23,924 nt of DNA from Oscillospiraceae bacterium. Its GTDB lineage: Bacteria; Bacillota_A; Clostridia; Oscillospirales; Ruminococcaceae. The DNA is taken from positions 1-23,924 of the forward strand of contig JAFWUX010000053.1 in the NCBI GenBank assembly GCA_017523995.1, written 5' to 3'. Positions 16,464 to 23,721 of this stretch are shown piece after piece (positions within the stretch are counted from its first letter, which is position 1; the number at the start of each line of letters is the position of its first letter). The notes below the pieces were generated by a model, which was not told where the DNA came from, made no database searches, and was given only the letters and a program-made list of their open reading frames with translations. The translations under genes were made by a program, and so were the position numbers.

Positions 16464-17165
16464 ATGATGACATGTAAAAAACACATTGCCTGTTTCATCA
16501 GCGCAGTGCTTGCAGCATCCATGCTGCCGGCATATCCTGTTTATGCCGGAAATGCGGTGGAAACGCCCGGTTATCAGCTCCAGACCCTGCTGATCGACAA
16601 CGACGGCAAAAATCTCTGGACGACAGAAAGCTGGGGCGGCGCGAATATCCTGCCGAATACAAGCTGGACAACGACCGATGCCTCCGATTATTATTACAAC
16701 GGCGTGCTGTCCTTTGAGGCCAAAAGCAATGCGTCAGAGCCGCTGAACTTCTGGATCGGATTAAGCTCGCACTATCATGCCGATACGATCTCTCTTTATT
16801 GGACGGATCTTTCGCAGTATAAAGGAAAGCTGATCGCAGGCACGGACTGGACAAGCTATTCGCTGCGGATCAGGGAGCTGCTCGATGCGAACCCCGACAG
16901 CGGCTTTGACCTTGCGAATCTCTGGAAAATCTGTGTATCCGCTGTCAAAAAGGGCGAGACGGTGTCTTTCCGCAATGTGAAGATCACCTCGCCGGACGAT
17001 GAGCGGCAGTATCCGTTTATCAAGGTGAATCAGGTCGGCTACAGCACGCACGGTGCTAAAACCGCCCGCATCAGCTATTTTGCGAAATTCGGTTCGCTGG
17101 ACGGCAAAACATACGATTATTCTCAGTTTTTCACAAAATCTATTGACTTTGATAAAAATGTATGA
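16464..17165 (+). pseudogene. 5' remnant of a GH9 cellulase
   Basis: A 233-residue product with a good ribosome binding site (AAAGGAGG, 7 nt before the ATG) and a signal peptide (residues 1-29, ending VYAG). Residues 35-180 look like a beta-sandwich carbohydrate-binding module (WTTESWGGANILPNTSWTTT through KKGETVSFRNVKI). Residues 184-218 (YPFIKVNQVGYSTHGAKTAR) are the opening of the Ig-like domain that precedes GH9 catalytic domains. After GKTYD the similarity stops, and the last 15 codons run into the glnA promoter, whose -35 and -10 flank the TGA. The catalytic (alpha/alpha)6 barrel is absent, so it cannot be a cellulase, though the secreted binding module could still fold. An in-frame ATG at 16368, inside the upstream gene, has no ribosome binding site. 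Confidence 0.8.
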
Positions 17166-17171
17166 TAAAAT
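17143..17171 (+). promoter_or_regulatory. Promoter of glnA
   Basis: TTGACT (17143-17148), 17 bp, TAAAAT (17166-17171), 83 bp before the glnA start. The promoter is embedded in the last codons of the GH9 remnant. I see no GlnR-type inverted repeat nearby. Confidence 0.85.
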
Positions 17172-17254
17172 AGAATCAGCACCCTGCAAAAATCAGACTT
17201 TTCAGGCTGCAAAGCGGCCTGATCAATCAATCATATGCAAAGGAGGATTCGGCA

Positions 17255-18679
17255 ATGTTCAAAAGCACAGCAGAGGTTATGGAGTTTATCCGGGAGAACG
17301 GCATCAAAATGGTGGACTTCAAAATGGTGGACATCAACGGTGCATTCCGTCATGTCACGATTCCGGCATCGGGGTTTTCAGAGGATCTTCTGAAAGACGG
17401 TGTCGGTTTTGATGCCTCCAACTACGGCTACGCAGTTGTGGAAAAGAGCGACATGGTCTTTATTCCGGACATCGCATCGGCAATGGTCGATCCGTTCTGT
17501 GAGATCCCGACACTGTCCATGTCCGGAAATGTGATGATCATTGATTACCCGAATAACCGTCCGCTTCCGGAATATCCGAGAAATATTGTGCAGGCCGCGA
17601 TCCGGTACATGAAGGATACCGGGATCGCCGATACCATGCTGATCCTTCCGGAATTTGAGTTTTATCTTCTGGATTCTGCCGGCTGGAAGCTGGAGGGCAG
17701 ACGGCAGGAAGCGCATGTGGATGCCGAACAGGCACACTGGAACAGTGAGACACAGGGCGCCGGCAATATCGTCCCGCTGCAGAAGAATTATCATATTGCA
17801 AAGCCCTATGATACCGCCTACGACTGCCGCAGCGAAATGGTGCTCCGGATCGAAGAAGCCGGCATTCCGGTCAAATATCATCACCCGGAGGTCAGTGCAA
17901 GCGGTCAGTTTGAGATCGAGCCGATGCTCGGCGAGCTGCTGAAAATGGCAGACGCAACGATCATGATCAAGTATATTATCAAGAACGTCGCACGGAAATA
18001 CGGCAAATGCGCTACCTTTATGCCGAAGCCGGTGTACGGCGAGGCCGGAAGCGGTATGCATGTGCACATGCTGCTGATGAAGGGAGACAAGCCGGTCTTT
18101 TCCGATGACAAGGGCTATTCGCACCTCAGCAAGACCGCACATTATTTCATCGGCGGCCTTCTGAAGCACATCGCTTCGCTTTGCGCACTGACCAATCCCA
18201 GCACCAATTCATTCAAGCGGCTGGTTCCGGGCTTTGAGGCGCCTGTCACTGTCGGCTATGCCACATCCAACCGCAGTGCGGTCATCCGCATTCCGGCTTA
18301 TGCCAAAGCACCGAACAAGCGGCGTTTTGAGCTGCGCAATCCCGATGCGACATGCAACCCCTATCTGGCCTATGCTGCAATTCTGATGGCAGGTCTGGAC
18401 GGCGTGAAGAATAAGATCGACCCGCACAAGAACGGCTGGGGTCCGTTTGATGTGAACCTGTATCACCTGCCGGAAGAAGAAAAAGCCAAGCTGACATCCC
18501 TGCCCGCAAGCCTCGGCAGAGCGCTGGATGCACTGGAGGCAGACCATGACTATCTGACCGCAGGCGGCGTATTCCCGGAGCACATGGTACTTGACTATAT
18601 CCGGAACAAGCGCAGCGAATGTGCAGAGATCGCAAAGATCCCGACTGTACCGGAATTTGAGAAGTATTTTAATTGCTGA
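17255..18679 (+). CDS. glnA: Glutamine synthetase, type I
   Basis: Joins ammonia to glutamate with ATP to give glutamine, in the cytoplasm, as a dodecamer in this family. The protein has 474 residues, slightly long for a type I enzyme and far too short for type III. Family landmarks appear in order: GVGFDASNYG (the substrate loop equivalent to FDGSS), LPEFEFYLLD with metal-binding Glu, HHPEVSASGQFEIEP, GSGMHVHMLL with the metal-binding His, TNPSTNSFKRLVPGFEAPV, NRSAVIRIP and RRFELRNPDATCNPYLAYAA. The segment GWKLEGRRQEAHVDAEQAHW after the first Glu motif is longer than usual. NLYHLPEEE is at the site where regulated enzymes carry the adenylylated Tyr. Several landmarks are variant, so this may be a divergent paralogue rather than the main enzyme. 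Start: CAAAGGAGG 9 nt before the ATG. Confidence 0.92.
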   Translation: MFKSTAEVMEFIRENGIKMVDFKMVDINGAFRHVTIPASGFSEDLLKDGVGFDASNYGYAVVEKSDMVFIPDIASAMVDPFCEIPTLSMSGNVMIIDYPNNRPLPEYPRNIVQAAIRYMKDTGIADTMLILPEFEFYLLDSAGWKLEGRRQEAHVDAEQAHWNSETQGAGNIVPLQKNYHIAKPYDTAYDCRSEMVLRIEEAGIPVKYHHPEVSASGQFEIEPMLGELLKMADATIMIKYIIKNVARKYGKCATFMPKPVYGEAGSGMHVHMLLMKGDKPVFSDDKGYSHLSKTAHYFIGGLLKHIASLCALTNPSTNSFKRLVPGFEAPVTVGYATSNRSAVIRIPAYAKAPNKRRFELRNPDATCNPYLAYAAILMAGLDGVKNKIDPHKNGWGPFDVNLYHLPEEEKAKLTSLPASLGRALDALEADHDYLTAGGVFPEHMVLDYIRNKRSECAEIAKIPTVPEFEKYFNC

Positions 18680-18701
18680 CGAAAACCGTTTATCAGACAC
18701 G

Positions 18702-18736
18702 AAAGGACGCCTCGAAAGAAGGCGTCCTTTATTTTA
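18702..18736 (+). terminator. Rho-independent terminator of glnA
   Basis: A perfect 11-bp stem (AAAGGACGCCT with AGGCGTCCTTT), 7-nt loop, followed by ATTTTAT. Confidence 0.9.
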
Positions 18737-18873
18737 TACATCATTTTTCCGGCAGGATTCACGGATTTGTCCACATCATATAATATAGTATAACATAGCT
18801 GAACGCTTCCTGTCATTACGCACGGAACCCTGCACAGGGCCGCAGCAGGAGATAAAAAATTACGAAAACAGGC

Positions 18874-18902
18874 TTGACTTTTGATAGTAAAGCTGTTATA
18901 AT
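18874..18902 (+). promoter_or_regulatory. Promoter of the KAS III-ACP-GNAT operon
   Basis: TTGACT (18874-18879), 17 bp, TATAAT (18897-18902). It gives a leader of about 115 nt before the first gene, long enough for regulation. The stretch 18737-18873 before it holds no gene. Confidence 0.88.
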
Positions 18903-18954
18903 AATATGGAATTTACAGTACCATTGTTATCCGGATGTTAGAAGCTTCCGCCGG

Positions 18955-18981
18955 AAAATGCCCATAAGCAAGGGCATTTTT
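18955..18981 (+). promoter_or_regulatory. Terminator-like hairpin in the operon leader (possible attenuator)
   Basis: AAAATGCCC (18955-18963) pairs with GGGCATTTT (18972-18980) around an 8-nt loop and ends in a run of five T. It lies between the promoter and the first gene, so it could stop transcription early. Directly upstream, TTCC (18946-18949) can pair with GGAA (18953-18956), competing for the base of the stem. Four of the nine pairs are A-U and the T-run is short, so it would be a leaky terminator at best. Confidence 0.5.
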
Positions 18982-19025
18982 GACAGATGCTTTTGAAAAA
19001 AGGATACATATCAAGGGAGATTTTT

Positions 19026-20114
19026 ATGGCATTTTTCACAAACAAAGGCATTCAGATCGCTGGAATCGCAGCTGCCGTACCGGACAATTTTGTACCGGCT
19101 TCCAGCTTTCAGGAAAGATTCGGAGAGGAAGCCGTACAGAAGTTTTCGGAAAGCACCGGCATCCGCTCGATCTACAACGCGCTGCCTGACCAGACCGCTT
19201 CGGATCTGGCTTATGCCGCTGCTGAGGAGCTGTTCAGAAGAACAGGCGCCGATAAGGAAAAGATCGGCGTTATGGTTTTTGTAACGCAGTCTCCGGATTA
19301 CAGACGGCCGTCATCGGCATGTGTGCTGCAGAAGCGTCTCGGGCTTCCGGTGGACTGCGCCTGCGTCGAAGTGGAGCTTGGCTGTTCCGGCTTTGTCTAC
19401 GGAATGCAGACGGCGCTTTCCCTGATGGCATCCGGCGATGCGGAATACGGTCTGGTCATGATCGGTGAAACTGCCTCCAAGCTGGTCGATCCGATGGACA
19501 AGTCCATTGTAATGATGTACGGCGACGGCGGTGCAGCGGTTCTTCTGAAAAAGGAAGACGGCGGCGTCATCCGGACGCTCCTGAAAAGCGACGGTTCGCG
19601 CTATAAAGCGATCGTGCTTCCGGCAGGCGGCTTCCGCGATATGAACCCCGGACATGAGCGCTTCGTCTGCAGCGACGGCATTGAGCGTTCGCTCTACGAT
19701 ATTTTCATGGACGGCACCTCGGTATTTTCCTTCTCCATTACGGATGTACCGCAGACGATCAGGGAGTATCTTGAAAAAACGGAAACCGCTGCCGACGATT
19801 ACGATGTGATCGTGCTGCATCAGGCCAATCAGTTTATGCTCAAGCAGATCGTCAAGCGGATCAAGGCGCCGAAGGAGCGCGTCCCTGTCTCGCTTGACCG
19901 TTACGGAAATACAGGCGGCATCTCGATCCCGCTCACATTATGCGACAAATACGGAACGGAAAAAGCCGGCACCGTGCGCGCACTGATGAGCGGTTTCGGT
20001 ATCGGACTGTCATGGGGTGTCTTCTCTGCAGCGATTGACACCGAACGGGTATACCCGGTCATCCAAACAAACCACTGCTATACGGAGGGCAGATTCGAGC
20101 CGGGAAAATACTGA
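19026..20114 (+). CDS. 3-oxoacyl-ACP synthase III (KAS III, FabH-like)
   Basis: A thiolase-fold enzyme that condenses an acyl-CoA with malonyl-ACP to give a 3-oxoacyl-ACP. The protein has 362 residues. The catalytic triad of the family is complete: Cys120 (VELGCSGFVYGM), His265 (VLHQANQFML) and Asn295 (YGNTGGISIPL). MMYGDGGAAVLL (163-174) is also typical. It is longer than housekeeping FabH and ends in an extra tail (VYPVIQTNHCYTEGRFEPGKY). The neighbours are its own ACP and a GNAT, not the fatty-acid synthesis genes that usually surround fabH, so I read it as a specialised enzyme, like the KAS III enzymes found in glycan-acylation clusters. The ATG at 19026 has AAGGGAGA 5 nt upstream; an in-frame ATG at 18987 has no ribosome binding site and would lengthen the usual start. 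Confidence 0.9.
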   Translation: MAFFTNKGIQIAGIAAAVPDNFVPASSFQERFGEEAVQKFSESTGIRSIYNALPDQTASDLAYAAAEELFRRTGADKEKIGVMVFVTQSPDYRRPSSACVLQKRLGLPVDCACVEVELGCSGFVYGMQTALSLMASGDAEYGLVMIGETASKLVDPMDKSIVMMYGDGGAAVLLKKEDGGVIRTLLKSDGSRYKAIVLPAGGFRDMNPGHERFVCSDGIERSLYDIFMDGTSVFSFSITDVPQTIREYLEKTETAADDYDVIVLHQANQFMLKQIVKRIKAPKERVPVSLDRYGNTGGISIPLTLCDKYGTEKAGTVRALMSGFGIGLSWGVFSAAIDTERVYPVIQTNHCYTEGRFEPGKY

Positions 20115-20137
20115 TGCGGCTCCATTTCGGAACAACT

Positions 20138-20183
20138 CCGCAGCCGAATCCCGAACCTGCCGGAAACGGCCTGACGGCTGCGG
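20138..20183 (+). other. Intercistronic hairpin between KAS III and ACP genes
   Basis: CCGCAGCCG (20138-20146) and CGGCTGCGG (20175-20183) pair perfectly over 9 bp, enclosing a smaller stem GCCG-GAAA-CGGC (20159-20170) capped by a GNRA-type loop. No T-tract follows, so it is not a terminator. TGCGG at 20114-20118 can pair with CCGCA (20139-20143) as an alternative fold. It may tune mRNA stability or give the ACP a different expression level from the enzyme upstream. Confidence 0.6.
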
Positions 20184-20216
20184 GTTCACAATAATTCAAA
20201 ATCGGAGGAAAAGAAT

Positions 20217-20435
20217 ATGAACATCAATGAGAAGATCGCACTGTTTGCGGAAACCTTAGACGTTGAAGCGGATTCTGTCAGCGCAGAAACTGTGCTTGCA
20301 GATCTACCTGAGTATGATTCCATGGCAAAGCTGTCCCTGATCGTCATGTTCGATGAGCAGTTCGGAAAAAAGGTGGACGGCGAAACGGTCAAGGGCTTCC
20401 AGACAGTCGGAGATATCCTGGATCTGATGGACTGA
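20217..20435 (+). CDS. Acyl carrier protein (dedicated)
   Basis: The protein has 72 residues, is acidic, and has the four-helix ACP pattern. The phosphopantetheine attachment site is Ser35 in LPEYDSMAKLSLIVMFDEQF, where housekeeping ACPs have DSLDxVE. The altered residues after the Ser (MAKLS) suggest a specialised carrier recognised by particular partners rather than the fatty-acid ACP. The ribosome binding site is a strong GGAGG 8 nt before the ATG. It sits between the KAS III gene (102 bp away, with a hairpin in the gap) and the GNAT gene (13 bp), so it is the likely carrier of the KAS III product. A phosphopantetheinyl transferase must act on it but is not encoded here. Confidence 0.9.
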   Translation: MNINEKIALFAETLDVEADSVSAETVLADLPEYDSMAKLSLIVMFDEQFGKKVDGETVKGFQTVGDILDLMD

Positions 20436-20448
20436 GGAGGAAGTATCA

Positions 20449-21024
20449 ATGGTTTATGACGGTATCATTGAAGGAATCGGCGTGAATCTTCGTCCGGTGA
20501 CGGAGGATGACGCGGAATTTACCTACCGGCTTCGTCAGGATAAGGAACGCACCAAGTTCCTTCATTCGGTCAACGGAACGGTGGAAGATCAGCGTAACTG
20601 GATCAGAGCGCAGCGCGCCAAAGAGGGTGACTACTTCTTTGTGGTGGAGGATAAGAACGGCAAGCCGTTCGGAACTGTTGGCTATTATGATCTTGAGGGC
20701 GTAAACGGCGAGACCGGGCGTGTTGTCATCAACGGCAGCACCGCACAGAACTGCGATGCCATTCTGCAGCTAAGACGTTTCGCATTTGAGATCATCGGCG
20801 CAGAATATATCAAATGCAGAACCGTCAACGGCAATAAAACGATGATGGCACAGCTCAAACGGTTCGGCGCTGAACAGGTCGGTACTGAGATCGACGAAAA
20901 GGACGGCTTTGAGCAGCTGGTTTACCGTGTCACCAGAGAAGCCTATGAAGCAGGAAAAGAAAAGTACAGAAAGCTGGTAGAAAAGAGCTATCAGCTGCAG
21001 GAACAGAACGATTCCGCAGAGTGA
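20449..21024 (+). CDS. GNAT-family N-acyltransferase
   Basis: The protein has 191 residues. It has the GNAT fold order seen in RimJ/RimL- and PseH-like enzymes: VNLRPVTEDDAEFTYRLR at the start, TVEDQRNWI, FFVVEDKNGKPFGTVGYYDL (the beta-3/beta-4 hairpin), then GRVVINGS. The usual donor-binding motif R/Q-x-x-G-x-G/A is missing: the loop before the next helix reads GSTAQNCDAILQLRRF. The C-terminal 30 residues form a charged helix. Known relatives acylate amino groups on sugars or proteins. In this operon the natural guess is that it takes the acyl group from the neighbouring ACP and passes it to an amine; the acceptor is unknown. Start: GAGGAGG 10 nt before the ATG. Convergent with the protease gene downstream. 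Confidence 0.85.
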   Translation: MVYDGIIEGIGVNLRPVTEDDAEFTYRLRQDKERTKFLHSVNGTVEDQRNWIRAQRAKEGDYFFVVEDKNGKPFGTVGYYDLEGVNGETGRVVINGSTAQNCDAILQLRRFAFEIIGAEYIKCRTVNGNKTMMAQLKRFGAEQVGTEIDEKDGFEQLVYRVTREAYEAGKEKYRKLVEKSYQLQEQNDSAE

Positions 21025-21061
21025 TCTTCCGGATCTGGTCAGATACTGCACATAACAAACA

Positions 21062-21099
21062 GAAGCCCGAGGCAGACGCCTTCGGGCTTCATTTGTTTA
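21062..21099. terminator. Shared terminator of two convergent genes
   Basis: GAAGCCCGA-GGC pairs with GCC-T-TCGGGCTTC (12 bp, one bulge, 4-nt loop). T-rich sequence follows on both strands (ATTTGTTTATTG on plus, TGTTTGTTATG on minus), so it probably ends both the acylation operon and the protease gene. Confidence 0.8.
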
Positions 21100-23499
21100 T
21101 TGTTCTTCGCGCTGCCTGATTTTCTCACGAACCGGATACCGTGCGAGCAGCTCCGAACCGCTGCCGTGGTCGCTGTATGATGACAGATTCGCAAAATCGG
21201 ATGCTGTGAACATCGCCCAGACCTCGACGATCGTCTTTCCGGCGAGCTTTGTTCCGGCAAACACTTCTGTCCATGCGCTTTCCCATTGCGCGGAAGGGAT
21301 TTTTCTGTTCCGGCAGACGTCAAGGAAATTGCGCAGGATATCCGCATTTTCATCGGTATAGTTGTAATCCAGCCAGACAAGGAACCGGACGGATGTGCTG
21401 CGCGTTGATTCATCAGCAACGGTCTGAAGTCCCCATTCACCGTCGTTGTAATAGCCGTTGTCGATCGCATATTCATAGCGGCTGCAGTCGGCGAATCGTT
21501 CGATATACCCGCTGTCCTCGAGATAATCGCTGTCCCAGCCGTTCTGTATGACATGCGCAAGCTCATGCGTGATGCAGTCGTAATCCTCCGGATACCGTTC
21601 GAGCCACTGATCGTGCAGGTGTACAAAATTGCCGCCCGCGGACGCGACCTCGTAGCCTTCGTTCTCGACCGCAAGCGTCACCTCTGACGGTGCGCCGGAG
21701 ATGTCGGCATACCGCGCCCACATTCTCGGATAGCACTGCCAGAACAGACGCGAGAGCGTCACAAGCTGCGCGGGGGTCGTGTGCTTCTCCCATTTTGAGA
21801 GGCTGAGCGTCAGCGTATAATCCTGCCCGTTGACCTTGCCCTTTTGCAGTACCTTGTCCCCGCTGACCGTGACCTCAACACCGGGCAGTGCCGCCGAAAA
21901 CTTTTCGGGTCTCAGTTCAAAGGCTGTCAGCAGATAGTTCAGCAAACCGTGTGCATCTTCGGCGTTAATCTCGTCGTCGCCGTTCCAGTCTGCGGCAGGC
22001 TGATACAGGTCGGAGCGCTCCGGCGTGCGGATCGCCTGCTTCATCAGCGAGAGGTCAGCGGCAGTCAGCCTGCCGTCTCTGTCCATGTCACCGGGGAGTA
22101 TCTGCGCAGTTTCACCTTCGTATTCTGTGTATGCATGGACGCAAACATCGCCGTAGCTTTCGTCATAGCAGTCCCTCCAGACCGGCGTTTCCCTGTTTTT
22201 GGCCGTATAAAATCCAATATAGGAAACACCTTTTTTGTAGCATTTTAAATCCATATAAAATTTATCGTTTTGCTTCGGCGGAGTCTCTATCACGACAGAA
22301 TACATCTGTCCCTGATCAACTGCATAGCTCTGCGGCAGCTTCACCGTATGGAAACCTTTATATTCCGCGATTCCCTCAACTGTTTCAATCAGTGTTCCGT
22401 CCTGCGGATTGGTGAAGCCGGGTTCCAGCGCATAGACCGAAATTTCATACGGTTCAGAAGGTGCCTCAGTAAATAAACCGACTGCCGCAATCTTTTCAGG
22501 CTTTTCCGCTTCAAATACATTTGCGACCAAAAAGCCCAAATCATAAGTGGATTTCAGTGATTGTACACGAAGCTGCGAACTGTTATAATGATGTACTTCA
22601 CCGTAATTTGTAATCGGCTCAAAATCGTAATGCGAGATGTAACTGAGCGAAGGTTCATAATAGCTGATATAGATATAGCCATGGTCGGAATTCTTATAGT
22701 TTTCTCCGTAGCTGTTCCGGATGATCCACGCGCCGTCTTCCGGCGGAACATTCGTGAAATTTTCTTTCTGGAAATTGTCATCCCATCCGACCAAAACCAC
22801 GGAATGCCAGCCGCCCGTATATTTTCCTTCCGACAGCTCTTCCCTCGAAAAATCCGGAAAATAATATCCGCCCTGCTCTGAAAGAGGATGCTTGTGACTA
22901 ACGTAAAATCCCCAGCGCAGCGGCCCTCTGTTCATCAGCTGTGTCTTGGTATTCTGTGTATCGGTTTCATCAAAATAATCCACATTCTGCAAATGCGCGA
23001 TCGACTGATAGCGCAGGGATTCATCCAGAGGCTCTTTGGCAGAATGCGGCGCGGCATCACTTTCCGGAACAACGCCCTGCCATGCCGCAAGACTGGCATC
23101 CACGGGATCATAACCACCTAAGCCCGGAACCGTCGTATAGGCTTTGGTGCCGTAAGGATTACTGGTACAGCCATAGCACGGATCATCCGGATCGGTCGGC
23201 GCGGGTTGTCCGCTGCAAAACCACATCAGATGTGTTTCCGAGAGATCAAGATCGCTGTCAGCAAGACCTTTTTTGATAAGATCGGATTCCGCACAGGCGA
23301 TTACCGAGTATGCCCAGCAGGTGCCTTCGATCTGCGTTTTCACCGGTGTCAGGATCTCCGGTGCTTCCTCGCGCCAGTCAAAGCGTGCGGGCAGCTCGGT
23401 ATCTTCTGCTGAGATCGCAGGAACCGTCATGCCGGTGCAGCAGAGCGTGCAGGACAGCAGCGCGGATGTCATCCTGCGCAAAAAAGATTTGTGTTTCAT
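21097..23499 (-). CDS. Secreted dual protease: C1 papain-like, dockerin, BSP-like metalloprotease
   Basis: The protein has 800 residues. A signal peptide (1-31) is followed by a papain-type C1 domain (about 36-295): oxyanion Gln56, nucleophile Cys61 (QIEGTCWAYSV), His232 (GGWHSVVLVGWDD), Asn262 (IIRNSYGENYKN). Residues 300-460 form a beta-sandwich of the lectin-like kind often found behind such domains. A dockerin follows in mid-protein (about 468-525), with two calcium loops (GDMDRDGRLTAADLS and DWNGDDEINAEDA). The C-terminal part (530-800) resembles basic-secretory-protein peptidases (PF04450): zinc motif THELAHVIQNGW (His645, Glu646, His649), YIERFADCSRYEYA, RFLVWLDYNY and EVWAMF. It would act outside the cell, docked on a cohesin scaffold. 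Start: GGGGAGG 6 nt before the ATG. One-gene unit with its own promoter. Confidence 0.9.
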   Translation of the reverse strand: MKHKSFLRRMTSALLSCTLCCTGMTVPAISAEDTELPARFDWREEAPEILTPVKTQIEGTCWAYSVIACAESDLIKKGLADSDLDLSETHLMWFCSGQPAPTDPDDPCYGCTSNPYGTKAYTTVPGLGGYDPVDASLAAWQGVVPESDAAPHSAKEPLDESLRYQSIAHLQNVDYFDETDTQNTKTQLMNRGPLRWGFYVSHKHPLSEQGGYYFPDFSREELSEGKYTGGWHSVVLVGWDDNFQKENFTNVPPEDGAWIIRNSYGENYKNSDHGYIYISYYEPSLSYISHYDFEPITNYGEVHHYNSSQLRVQSLKSTYDLGFLVANVFEAEKPEKIAAVGLFTEAPSEPYEISVYALEPGFTNPQDGTLIETVEGIAEYKGFHTVKLPQSYAVDQGQMYSVVIETPPKQNDKFYMDLKCYKKGVSYIGFYTAKNRETPVWRDCYDESYGDVCVHAYTEYEGETAQILPGDMDRDGRLTAADLSLMKQAIRTPERSDLYQPAADWNGDDEINAEDAHGLLNYLLTAFELRPEKFSAALPGVEVTVSGDKVLQKGKVNGQDYTLTLSLSKWEKHTTPAQLVTLSRLFWQCYPRMWARYADISGAPSEVTLAVENEGYEVASAGGNFVHLHDQWLERYPEDYDCITHELAHVIQNGWDSDYLEDSGYIERFADCSRYEYAIDNGYYNDGEWGLQTVADESTRSTSVRFLVWLDYNYTDENADILRNFLDVCRNRKIPSAQWESAWTEVFAGTKLAGKTIVEVWAMFTASDFANLSSYSDHGSGSELLARYPVREKIRQREEQ

Positions 23500-23564
23500 A
23501 GTAACCTCCCCTTTTCGTGTAACCAGTCAGATTCCCCCAAAGTCCGGTATCGCCGTTTTTTCTT

Positions 23565-23593
23565 ATTCTAGCACAGATTCGGGGAAAATGCAA
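23565..23593 (-). promoter_or_regulatory. Candidate promoter of the dual protease
   Basis: Extended -10 TGCTAGAAT (hexamer 23565-23570) and TTGCAT (23588-23593) with 17 bp between. Divergent from the promoter at 23639-23667. Confidence 0.65.
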
Positions 23594-23638
23594 CGGTATC
23601 AGTGAAAATTATCTGCCTTTGAACGGAAAATGCGGCTA

Positions 23639-23667
23639 TTGACTTTTTGCTGTCCCCATGCTATAAT
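23639..23667 (+). promoter_or_regulatory. Promoter of the right-edge gene
   Basis: TTGACT (23639-23644), 17 bp, extended TGCTATAAT (hexamer 23662-23667), 54 bp before the ATG. Confidence 0.88.
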
Positions 23668-23721
23668 TCTATTAAATCATCGTATTAGCATCATTATCAC
23701 AAAAACAGAAGGAGAACTGAT

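Noticed and set aside
17378..18169. Open frame of 263 codons on the minus strand
   Set aside because: Antisense shadow of glnA.
18737..18830. Minus-strand promoter-like pair (ATGACA, 18 bp, TATACT) and a plus-strand TATAAT at 18779-18784
   Set aside because: The minus pair reads only into the glnA terminator with no gene behind it; the plus hexamer has no -35. AT-rich intergenic DNA gives such matches often.
18903..19025. Known riboswitch or T-box in the acylation operon leader
   Set aside because: No T-box core or riboswitch consensus could be recognised; only the hairpin itself is supported.
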